A DNA stretch of 44,582 nt from Bacteroides sp. CAG:530 (GTDB taxonomy: Bacteria > Bacteroidota > Bacteroidia > Bacteroidales > Bacteroidaceae), in the NCBI GenBank assembly GCA_000434735.1, contig FR881199.1, positions 1-44,582 of the forward strand, written 5' to 3'. The stretch's first letter is position 1. Every line of letters begins with the position of its first letter. The position numbers and the translations under genes were made by a program. Below the pieces are notes generated by a model that saw only the letters and a list, made by a program, of their open reading frames with translations, was not told where the DNA came from and did no database searches. Shown piece by piece: positions 1 through 8,078 of the stretch.

Positions 1-99
1 GCCGTATGCCGAACGGCACGTACGGTGGTGTGGGAGGTCGGTAAATGTGAAAGTAGGAGGTAAATGCCTTTTATGAATAACATTTACCTCCTACCCAAT
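1..99 (+). mobile_element. Group II intron, 3' end (domains V and VI)
   Basis: The first bases fold as a domain V hairpin: GCCGTATGCC pairs with GGCACGTACGGT around a GAAC loop, matching the usual bacterial domain V except for a terminal helix about four bases shorter. Domain VI follows, with a perfect 14-bp stem (GTAGGAGGTAAATG at about 52-65 with CATTTACCTCCTAC at 81-94). The intron most likely ends at the CCCAAT that closes this stem, near base 99; this boundary is inferred from how such introns normally end. The reverse transcriptase and the 5' part lie outside the window. The intron sits directly upstream of an open reading frame that continues without a stop right up to the boundary, so it probably interrupts that gene. 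Confidence 0.8.
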
Positions 100-809
100 T
101 TACTATATTCAATGCGGTAACTGATTTCTTTGGAAATATGGTAAACCATGGATTTAATGTAAGTCAATATAATTGGACAAGAACTGTGAACGCATGGAAA
201 ATTGATATGGGAATGTTTAAAGGTAACTTTGGACAAATCCTGAATAAATGGACTTACGGAATTGCAAATTCTATTATAGGGAATTTAGCCTCTCAGGTAT
301 GTAATACTATCGGGTTAGTTGATGGAGTTACTGATATGGATGGTATGTTAGCTCTTTCTGGAGTTACTAAAAATCAAAATAGTGCTTTTACCATAGGTCA
401 TTATTCTCTTGGTCCCAAAAATTATGTTGCTGATTGGAGGGATCATCTTTTTGTCCATGAATATGGGCACTATATTCAGACTCAGAGATGGGGAGTTCTT
501 TATTTCCCGGTAATTGCGATACCGAGTTTGGCTAGTGCTACCTTTACTTCAAAATGGAGTCACATGGAGCACAAAGATAGATGGTTTGAGGTAAATGCAA
601 GTAATTTAGGAGCCAAGTATTTTGATAAACACTATGGTCAAGGAGCGCCAGGATATACTAAAAATAATGCGGATTTCTTTGATATAAATGCTTTTAGATA
701 TAAGAATTATACAAAATATATAAATCCAAGATTAGGTACCCGCCATCAAGATAAGACATTCCCAAATACTAAAGGAAAAATAGTCTTTTGGGATTTTATT
801 ATCATTTAA
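100..809 (+). CDS. C-terminal part of a probable Rhs-like/polymorphic toxin with a HEYGH zinc-metalloprotease motif
   Basis: The frame is open from the intron boundary, so the ATG at 138 is an internal methionine rather than the true start; the upstream exon lies beyond the intron. Counting from that ATG, HEYGH (residues 107-111) is a HExxH zinc-protease motif, and EVNASNLGAKYF (151-162), about 40 residues later, could supply the third ligand, a glutamate, as in gluzincin-type peptidases. There is no signal peptide or membrane anchor. From memory, Bacteroidales Rhs-type proteins carry similar C-terminal domains, but the Rhs core itself is not in the window, so the toxin role is inference. The adjacent small lipoprotein fits an immunity partner. 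An intact metallopeptidase domain behind a group II intron suggests the gene needs splicing or is disrupted. Confidence 0.6.
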
Positions 810-816
810 TAAACAT

Positions 817-841
817 AGCCCCATAATCTTTTTATGGGGCT
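817..841 (+). terminator. Hairpin between toxin and lipoprotein genes
   Basis: A perfect 10-bp stem, AGCCCCATAA with TTATGGGGCT around TCTTT, lies just after the stop codon of the metalloprotease gene. It lacks a convincing T-run on the plus strand (AAAATTT follows), so it may be a weak terminator or an RNA-stabilising or attenuating hairpin. Confidence 0.5.
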
Positions 842-903
842 AAAATTTGGATTCTAACACATAAATAATTAAATTCGCAATTAATTTTAATGATAGAAAT
901 ATA

Positions 904-1353
904 ATGAAAAAAGCTACACAAATTTTCAAGGCAATGAGTTTCTTTGTAGTTTGCCTTATATGTAATGCGTGCTCATGGTTAGCAGAGGATCCAGGCGTGG
1001 ACGTAAACTGGCAGAATATCCAAATCATGAATAAGTCTGGTGAAAAAATCTATGCATTGGAATTTATGTTTAAAGATTCAACCCTTTTAACTCCTCAATA
1101 TGTTTTTGAAGTATTTGGTGGTAAATTATTAATTGAGACAGAAAATGATAGCAGCTTCATAGGAAAGATACCAATACCGGATAATGAACTCCAGGCCAAT
1201 GATAAATATCAAGTGATAATCTTCAAACAAAGTACGCTTGATAAATATTCCAAAGAAGAAATAATCAAGCAAAATATCTTTGATAAAAGATATGAATTGA
1301 GTTACAATGAATTAAAAAAAATGAACTTCAAAATTACATATTCGGGAAATTGA
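904..1353 (+). CDS. Small lipoprotein, possible immunity protein
   Basis: This is a 149-residue protein with a lipoprotein signal peptide: MKKATQIFKAMSFFVVCLIC, then a lipobox around CNAC with the lipidated cysteine at about residue 23. The mature part is polar and looks beta-rich, without a motif I recognise. It starts 94 bases after the metalloprotease gene on the same strand, with the hairpin between them. A small surface or periplasmic lipoprotein directly after a toxin C-terminus is the usual place for an immunity protein, but this rests on position alone. It could equally be an unrelated lipoprotein of the accessory region. Its composition is AT-rich like the gene before it. Confidence 0.6.
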   Translation: MKKATQIFKAMSFFVVCLICNACSWLAEDPGVDVNWQNIQIMNKSGEKIYALEFMFKDSTLLTPQYVFEVFGGKLLIETENDSSFIGKIPIPDNELQANDKYQVIIFKQSTLDKYSKEEIIKQNIFDKRYELSYNELKKMNFKITYSGN

Positions 1354-1722
1354 AATTATGGTCCATATTCGAATGTTTTATTGTAGAAGACTGGATACTT
1401 TGTCATCGACCTATATATATCCCAATACATAAAATTATATGAACAAAATATTTCCACATAATATGATTGCCAACAATCGTAACTACTCAGTACCCCCCAG
1501 GGCATGAGATGGTCAACAGGACTCGTTAATAATTTATAAACTTGACTCCACTTTTAAAAGTGAGTTAAATTTGAATTAAATATATGCCTTGGAAAGTTTT
1601 TACGCAATCCTTGGCGTTAACTAACTTTGGCAACAAGTTGGCAAACGACCAGTTTATACAGCGTCAAAAATGCCTCTTATTGCCTAAATATAGCCCCAAA
1701 GTGGGGCGATTCGGTCTTTGAA
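1354..1722. other. Non-coding stretch between accessory genes
   Basis: I see no credible gene here. It holds a promoter-like site (1542-1573), further TAnnTTTG-like matches such as TAACTTTG at 1622, and a GCCCCA/TGGGGC hairpin (1693-1707) just beyond the stop codon of the minus-strand transposase remnant. The right end of that insertion sequence probably lies in 1600-1722, but I could not identify its terminal repeat. Confidence 0.5.
1542..1573 (+). promoter_or_regulatory. Bacteroidales-type promoter with a palindrome in its spacer
   Basis: TTG (1542-1544), a 21-base spacer and TAAATTTG (1566-1573) match the Bacteroidales housekeeping promoter. The spacer holds a perfect 14-bp palindrome, CACTTTTAAAAGTG (1549-1562), placed where a repressor could bind. 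It points at the decayed insertion sequence, so it now drives no visible gene. Confidence 0.4.
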
Positions 1723-2169
1723 CTATTTTGTTGTCATCTGGAGACCCATTTCGAGGTCATACAAGAAAAGTCGGCGCATGTTAATCCAAGCACACCTTGC
1801 GATGGCTTGCAAAGTATGCTTTATCTTTGTGCGGTATCTGGTCTTGTTATTTCTCGTATGGAAGATATATTGGAACATGGTTGCCTCGACATTGTTGCAT
1901 TTCTACCTTTCCTCGAAAGGGATGGATTCAACTTTCTTGCGAACCTCGTTCTTGTCCACTTGCTCTTTGGTGAAGTATCTCCAAGTCCTTTTTCCATTTG
2001 AACTCTCAACAGATATTTTCCATTGATCTTGTTTGACAGGTATTGCCGTTTGGACTTCTGCCGTTGTCTTGTCGGTGACTTGCAAGGTATGCTCGTCCGT
2101 CATGTCCAAATCAAATCGAGAAGGCCTTCCTTGTATGCCATTGGCGATGAACTCAATGCCGTTAACAAA
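1723..2169 (-). pseudogene. Transposase C-terminal remnant of an insertion sequence
   Basis: One minus-strand frame runs from about 2169 to the stop at 1723-1725, broken only by an in-frame TAG at 1903-1905. Before the break it contains KRTWRYFTKEQVDKNEVRKK; after it come NNVEATMFQ, HTRNNKTRYR and a tail with CAWINMRRL. This arrangement is typical of the C-terminal end of DDE-type transposases, as I recall them. I cannot name the IS family. The N-terminal two-thirds is absent: at 2170-2172 the frame meets a stop and the sequence passes into a peptidase fragment in another frame. The element is dead. A nonsense mutation in the remnant means it has been decaying for some time. Confidence 0.65.
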
Positions 2170-2357
2170 TTATAGCCATTATTTGCTCCGTCCCAGCCCA
2201 TATTATTATGGACATAAAAATCCTTAACATGAACATTGTGAGACTCATCATCTAGCGTTGCTATTACATAACCATCAATAATCCATGAATGACCAGCGAC
2301 CTCATCAAGTTCCACGCCTGTATATTTATCTTTCACATGACCTGCACCAATATATTT
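2165..2357 (-). pseudogene. Fragment of a C10 (streptopain-like) cysteine peptidase
   Basis: The minus-strand frame reads GHSWIIDGY and, 22 residues on, VHNNMGWDGANNGYN. These match the catalytic-histidine region and the following W/GW-G-NGY block of family C10 peptidases. The piece is only about 65 residues. The catalytic cysteine and the propeptide are missing, no proper start codon exists, and after NGYN the frame gives way to the transposase remnant. It begins immediately after the stop codon of the outer-membrane protein remnant. It is therefore an internal piece caught between two junctions, not a functional gene. Confidence 0.65.
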
Positions 2358-3547
2358 CTAAAAGCGATTTATCTCATCGTCTGCTGAGCCACTGCCGTTA
2401 TATTTATCCTTGAAGCTGTTGAAGTTATAGCTGATTGAGGCAATAATGCAACGATTGAAGTTGTTTACCTTTCTGTTCTGTACCACGAAATTTACTTTCT
2501 TTATATCATTCAACTTTGACCAATCAAACAAGTCCTCTGCTTTCAGCGTTATTGTTAGCCTCTTCTTGAGCAATTGCTTTTGAACCATCATGTTGAATGT
2601 GGCATGGCTGTTCTGCTCGTAGATGCCGTGATGCCCTTTGATGTTCCAATAGAAATCGCTGCGGAAAAGCCAATCGCTTTTAAGTTCCACTGAGTTTTGA
2701 AATGCCAATAAACCGTATGGATGATTATAATCTACCTTTTCTCCATTGTATGTCAAAGAGAAAAAAGGCTTGTAAACGCCTACCGTCAAAGTTGGTCGCC
2801 AACAGTCGAATACAGGTGAAACCACACATTGCGCTCCTAACTGCTGAAAATCCTTGGCGTTAGTTGACATCCAAGCAACGGTTCCTGGTTTACCAGATAT
2901 AGCCACAACCGTAGGATGGATATAGTCTTTGATATACTGATAGTCCAACCTGAAGTCAAAGAAGCTATAGCTCATGCTGACTTCTGTATCATACACATAT
3001 TGTGGCTTCAGATAGATGTTTCCTTGCTCGTAATGGTATTGATTGTTGTAACTGACACTGTTGTTCAACTGTCGGAATGAAGGGCGATTCACCCTGCTGC
3101 TGAAATCGAGGTTCAAATCCACTCTGCCAAAAGAAGTAGAAAGCGAGAAAGATGGCAGCAAGTCTGAGTAATTCGTTTTGTTTTTTACCTCACCTTGGTC
3201 TGTGTTGATGGCATGTACGAACTCATAGCGTAGTCCAAGACTTCCCCTCCATTTCTCTGACGACAAGCGGTAGGATACAAATCCTGCATATTTGTTTTCC
3301 TTGTTCTTGAATTGGTCATCGTCTATCTTTCCTTCCTCGTTCACAGAAATTCCCCATGACGAAATTTTACTAAAATCTGCGCCGAAGTCAAAACCATGTT
3401 TTTCGGTTATGTTCCAAGCAAATACACCTTTGAAAGCCACGGCACGGTTCCTTTGGTCGTTTTGCATGTGTGTTAATTCCGAAGATGCATCCGTTTGGCT
3501 TGTCTCGGTTACTTGCTGCTGATGTTTTAGTATTAAAAAATAGCTTT
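2358..3547 (-). pseudogene. Outer-membrane beta-barrel protein, C-terminal part only
   Basis: About 395 codons encode alternating aromatic beta strands ending in ISYNFNSFKDKY and a polar tail, typical of the Bacteroidetes outer-membrane beta-barrel family (OMP_b-brl_3, TonB-receptor-like), normally about 750-900 residues. The plug, the carboxypeptidase-like domain and the signal peptide are missing. The frame is open upstream of the first ATG (3467) as far as about 3547 and then meets a TGA, so the break lies near 3525-3550, about 60 bases from the fecR start. The C-terminal end looks natural. Without a signal peptide the product could not reach the outer membrane. Confidence 0.7.
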
Positions 3548-3609
3548 TTCACTCATACTACTTTTCGTTTCGATTGTTTCTTTTATAAAACAAGATTAAA
3601 TCTGTGTTA

Positions 3610-4734
3610 ATGGAAGAACGAAAATTACAGGAAAGTATCAGTGCGGCGAAGGATTTAGCCGATAAGATAATTACGTCTATAGAAAGTGATGATTTGTGTA
3701 ATGAAACTTGCACTCCTCCCAATGACCTCATTGAAGATATCGACTTTCAGAATTCAGTGGATGTAGAAAAGGCGTTGCGCCGTGTTCATTCTCGGATAGA
3801 CGGAAGCAGAGGCAAGCGTATTCCTTTTAGGATTTATGGTGCCGTGGCTTCAGTATTGTTGGTATTGGGCGTTTCTGCTGGATGGATGTTGTGGCGGCAT
3901 CATGAAAGGGCCGCTATAGAATGGGCTTTTGCGCAGCCCGGAATTGAAAAGGCATCTGTGGTGACTGCCGACAGTAAAGTGATAGAGCTGGAAGAGAATC
4001 ATTTAGAGGTGTCGGGCGACCGCTTGGTCAATACAACCGGCGACGGAAAGAAGAAGCTTTCTATTATAGTAGATAAAGTTCCGGAGTTTAATAAATTGGT
4101 GGTTCCGGCAGGTGGTGAGCATAACTTGGCATTGGAAGACGGAACAACAGTGATGGTTAACTCGGAATCTACATTGTTATTTCCTACTCATTTTACAGGA
4201 GGAAAACGTGTGGTCCGTTTGGAAGGAGAAGCGTTTTTTCAAGTCAAGTCAAATCCTGATGAACCTTTTATTGTTCAGTTGAATGGCATTAGTATAGAGG
4301 TTACAGGTACTTCTTTTAATGTGCATGCTTATCCTGATGGAGATGAGATAAACGTGGCGTTAGTAAATGGTCATGTCAATATTTTAAATAGTGCAGGGAC
4401 TTCAATTGTTTCTATGGAGCCGGGTGAACTGTTTACTTATCAGAAAGAAGATGGACTGTTCGAGAATAAGAAGGTAGATATAGAACCTTTGATCAGTTGG
4501 AAAGATGACATTTTTGTTTTTCGTGATGAAGAGATTGGAGATATTATACAGACACTGTCTCGTTGGTATAATGTTTCTATTCAGCTTGATGATAATATTC
4601 GGAACACTCGGTATACAGGAATCTTGTCGCGTAAGCAGTCTCTGATAGAAACGCTTGACGCACTCCGTATGACAGGTGAATTAGACTTTCATATCCATCA
4701 TAATAAAAAGGTGGATTTACTGGAAAAGAAATAA
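3610..4734 (+). CDS. FecR-family anti-sigma factor
   Basis: This inner-membrane protein would hold an ECF sigma factor inactive until the partner TonB-dependent transporter binds substrate. It has a short cytoplasmic N-terminus (about 1-75), one membrane helix (about 75-95), a periplasmic FecR domain (about 163-265, with GTSFNVHAYPD) and a C-terminal DUF4974 domain (about 300-370). I chose the ATG at 3610; a GTG two codons upstream (3604) is the alternative. The STN domain of the SusC-like protein 33 bases downstream is the expected signalling partner. The usual ECF sigma gene is not directly upstream: that place is taken by the broken outer-membrane gene. The regulator must act with a distant sigma factor or be orphaned. 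Confidence 0.9.
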   Translation: MEERKLQESISAAKDLADKIITSIESDDLCNETCTPPNDLIEDIDFQNSVDVEKALRRVHSRIDGSRGKRIPFRIYGAVASVLLVLGVSAGWMLWRHHERAAIEWAFAQPGIEKASVVTADSKVIELEENHLEVSGDRLVNTTGDGKKKLSIIVDKVPEFNKLVVPAGGEHNLALEDGTTVMVNSESTLLFPTHFTGGKRVVRLEGEAFFQVKSNPDEPFIVQLNGISIEVTGTSFNVHAYPDGDEINVALVNGHVNILNSAGTSIVSMEPGELFTYQKEDGLFENKKVDIEPLISWKDDIFVFRDEEIGDIIQTLSRWYNVSIQLDDNIRNTRYTGILSRKQSLIETLDALRMTGELDFHIHHNKKVDLLEKK

Positions 4735-4766
4735 ATATAAGTTTAACCATAAAATCAAAGAACAGA

Positions 4767-7700
4767 ATGAGCGTGAAATTCACTTCAAAAGGGCTGTCTA
4801 TGCTATTGGCATGTACATTGTCCCTGTCGGTTCCGGTGACTGCATATTCACAAGGCAGCCATCAGGTGAGAATTACGATGACGGTAGACAAGCAACCGTT
4901 GCAGCAGGTTCTGGAGACGCTGGGCAAAAAGCATGGTTACCAGCTCTTCTATAATGCCTCTTTAGTAAAAGGCATTAAAGTATCGGCTAATCTGAAACAG
5001 GCCGATATAAATCAAGTAATGAGCCGTTTGCTTGCCAATACCAATCTGCAGTATTCTATTAAGGGTAAGACTATTGTCATCACTTCTTCTGCCAAGGGTC
5101 AGCAGGGTAAGACTTTGCTAAAGGGACGTGTAGTAGACAATACGGGTGTAGGATTGCCTGGAGTGAATATCTATACTAAAGATAGAACACAGTTGGCTGT
5201 AACAGATTTAGACGGAAACTTCGCTTTTGCCAAGCCGCTGACTAGAGGTGTGGTGGTAAACTTTACATCGGTAGGTATGAAGTCGCAACGCATTACTTAT
5301 AATGGTGAAAGTACGCTTAAAATAGTGATGGTAGAAGACGTGAACGAGCTGGAAGACGTGGTTGTAACAGGTGTGGTAAATAAGATGAAGAATAGTTTTA
5401 CCGGTTCGGCAGCTACATTTACCGGAGCGCAACTGAAAGGTGTAGGAACTCAGAACGCCATTGCCAGCTTGAAGACATTGGATCCTTCGTTCAATGTGCT
5501 CGACAGTGAGTTCGGTTCCGACCCTAACCGTATGCCGGATATTGAGATTCGTGGAAAGTCTAGTTTAATAAGTACTCGTGACGAATTGGCTGAAGACCCC
5601 AATCAGCCGTTGTTTATCCTTGATGGTTTTGAGTCATCGCTTGAGGCTATCTATAATCTGGATATGAACCGTATAGCTTCTATCACTATTTTGAAAGATG
5701 CGGCATCTACGGCCATTTATGGTTCGAAAGCGTCGAATGGTGTTGTAGTTGTAGAGACCATTAAGCCGAAATCAGGCCGCCTGCATCTTACATATAATGG
5801 TTCGGCCAACGTACAGTGGGCGGATTTGACCAGTTATAACTTGATGAATTCGGCCGAGAAGCTGGAGTTTGAAAAGTTGGTAGGACGGTACAGTAATTTC
5901 AGTAACACTGAACAGGAATTACGTCTGATGCAATCGTATAACCAAAAATTGTCAGACATCGCCCGTGGCGTAGATACCTATTGGCTGTCAGAGCCGCTTC
6001 GCACAGGTTTGAATCATCGTCATTCTGTATATGCCGAAGGTGGCGAAGGTGCTTTCATGTTCGGTTTGGGATTCTCTTATAATGGGGTGACAGGTATTAT
6101 GAAAGATTCTAAGCGTGATAACATCAGTGGAAACATCGATTTGACATATCGTCTGAACAAACTTCAGTTCAGCAATAAGTTCTCTCTTGACAATACCGAT
6201 AGCCAGAACCCGATGGTGAGCTTCTCTGAATATGCAAAGGCGAATCCTTATTATATGAAATATAATGAAGACGGTGGTGTGGATAGATGGTTGGAATATA
6301 CCGATGATATAAAAGCGTCTAACCCATTGTATGACGCATCGCTGAATAGTTACAGCAAGAGTGGCGGATTCTCTTTGTCGGATAAGTTTATAGCAGAATA
6401 CACTCCTATACATGAAATGAAGATTCGCGCACGTTTTGGTATTACTCATACTAATAGTGAGTCTAAGAATTTCTACTCACCGCGTTCTACTGCATATTAT
6501 GAAACGGAGTATACAAAGCGCGGTTCGTACAGTTGGGGACAGACCAGGACTAACAAGTATGAAGGTGAATTGACACTGACTTATGCTAAGGTTCTTAAGG
6601 ATGTTCATATGTTTAATCTTGCGTTAGGAGGCTATCTGTCGCAAACTAATAGTACATATAACGGTTATTCGGCTGTAGGATTCCCTATGGGCGATTATGA
6701 TTTGCCTTCATTCGCCAACGGATATCCTGAGGGAGGGAAACCTGGCTACAGCGAAAATATAAGTCGTTCGGTAAGTGGTTATGCCATAGGTAGCTACTCT
6801 TATGATAATCGTTACCTGCTCGATTTCAGTTACCGTGTAAACGGTTCGTCTGTATTCGGACGCAATAAGCATTATATAGGTACATGGGCAGTCGGTTTGG
6901 CATGGAATATCCATAATGAAAAGTTCATCAAGGATAATATTGACGGTATTTCATATCTTAAACTGCGTGCTTCTATCGGTAATCCGGGTAATCAGAACTT
7001 TTCTTCTTCGGCCACACTTACTACATTCCGCTATAATTTCAACTCTTTCAATTATTTCGGTATGAGTACTTCGATGGCGCAGTTGGGTAATCCTAATTTG
7101 GAGTGGCAGACTACTATCGACCGTAATATCGGTTTTGATATCACCATTCTTAATGATAGATTGAAATTGGTAGGAGACTATTATTATAAAACAACAGACC
7201 CGTTGCTTATTACTATTGATATGCCGGCCTCTTCGGGTGCTACAAACAATCAGATTTATAAGAACTTCGGTAAGCAGACTTCAAAAGGATTTACCGGACA
7301 GGCTACTTATTACATTATCCGTCAGATAAAGAACCGTTTGTGGTGGAATGTACGTGGAACGTTGCGTACAGGAAAAACAGAATTGTCTGGCATCGGCAAT
7401 CAGCTTGAATCGTTCAACTCGAAAGAGCGTGAAGGCGATAATCGTTCTACCAAGCGTTATTACGATGGTGCCAGCACGGATGATATCTGGGTAGTGCGTT
7501 CTGCTGGTATTGACCCTGCTACCGGACGTGAAATATTCATCAAGAAGAACGGTGAACTGACTTACGACTTCTCTTATGATGACGAAGTGATAGTAGGCAA
7601 TAGCCGTCCTACAATAGAAGGTGTGCTTGGAACTTCATTCTCATGGAAAGGTTTGTCTGTAAGTGCCGATTTCCGTTATCGTGTGGGCGGTTATTCATTT

Positions 7701-8066
7701 AACTCTGTTTTGTTCAATAAGGTAGAGAATATCAGTACAAGTTCATTGATATACAATCAAGATAAACGAGCATTGTATGACCGTTGGCAGAAACCGGGCG
7801 ATCAGGCTCAATTTAAGGATATAGCTAACTCTGTATCTACTCCGATGTCATCTCGTTTTGTACAAAGAGACAATTCATGGTCTTTGGAATCACTTCGTAT
7901 AGGATACGAGTTCTCTCCTGAATTGGCACATCGTTTCGGCATGAGCTCAATTCGCTTCAATGCTTACATGAACGATATTTTCCGTTTGACAACGATTAAG
8001 CAAGAGCGTGGTACATCATATCCGTATGCTCGTAGCGTATCGTTTGCACTCTCATTAACCCTTTAA
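4767..8066 (+). CDS. SusC/RagA-family TonB-dependent transporter with STN domain
   Basis: This 1099-residue outer-membrane transporter has a signal peptide (1-28), an STN signalling domain (about 38-107), a carboxypeptidase-regulatory-like beta domain (about 115-195), a TonB plug (about 200-330, including the SusC-typical TGVVNKMKNSFTGSAATF) and a large beta barrel ending in SFALSLTL. It imports oligomeric nutrients captured by the SusD-like partner, powered by TonB. The STN domain is the part that contacts FecR-type anti-sigma factors and matches the upstream gene. The substrate cannot be read from the sequence. The operon carries no glycoside hydrolase, so a peptide or other non-glycan ligand is possible. 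Confidence 0.95.
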   Translation: MSVKFTSKGLSMLLACTLSLSVPVTAYSQGSHQVRITMTVDKQPLQQVLETLGKKHGYQLFYNASLVKGIKVSANLKQADINQVMSRLLANTNLQYSIKGKTIVITSSAKGQQGKTLLKGRVVDNTGVGLPGVNIYTKDRTQLAVTDLDGNFAFAKPLTRGVVVNFTSVGMKSQRITYNGESTLKIVMVEDVNELEDVVVTGVVNKMKNSFTGSAATFTGAQLKGVGTQNAIASLKTLDPSFNVLDSEFGSDPNRMPDIEIRGKSSLISTRDELAEDPNQPLFILDGFESSLEAIYNLDMNRIASITILKDAASTAIYGSKASNGVVVVETIKPKSGRLHLTYNGSANVQWADLTSYNLMNSAEKLEFEKLVGRYSNFSNTEQELRLMQSYNQKLSDIARGVDTYWLSEPLRTGLNHRHSVYAEGGEGAFMFGLGFSYNGVTGIMKDSKRDNISGNIDLTYRLNKLQFSNKFSLDNTDSQNPMVSFSEYAKANPYYMKYNEDGGVDRWLEYTDDIKASNPLYDASLNSYSKSGGFSLSDKFIAEYTPIHEMKIRARFGITHTNSESKNFYSPRSTAYYETEYTKRGSYSWGQTRTNKYEGELTLTYAKVLKDVHMFNLALGGYLSQTNSTYNGYSAVGFPMGDYDLPSFANGYPEGGKPGYSENISRSVSGYAIGSYSYDNRYLLDFSYRVNGSSVFGRNKHYIGTWAVGLAWNIHNEKFIKDNIDGISYLKLRASIGNPGNQNFSSSATLTTFRYNFNSFNYFGMSTSMAQLGNPNLEWQTTIDRNIGFDITILNDRLKLVGDYYYKTTDPLLITIDMPASSGATNNQIYKNFGKQTSKGFTGQATYYIIRQIKNRLWWNVRGTLRTGKTELSGIGNQLESFNSKEREGDNRSTKRYYDGASTDDIWVVRSAGIDPATGREIFIKKNGELTYDFSYDDEVIVGNSRPTIEGVLGTSFSWKGLSVSADFRYRVGGYSFNSVLFNKVENISTSSLIYNQDKRALYDRWQKPGDQAQFKDIANSVSTPMSSRFVQRDNSWSLESLRIGYEFSPELAHRFGMSSIRFNAYMNDIFRLTTIKQERGTSYPYARSVSFALSLTL

Positions 8067-8078
8067 AAATGTATAACT

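Noticed and set aside
1627..2026. Two overlapping plus-strand open frames over the transposase remnant
   Set aside because: They are antisense to the minus-strand transposase tail, which has clear protein similarity; the plus-strand peptides have none.
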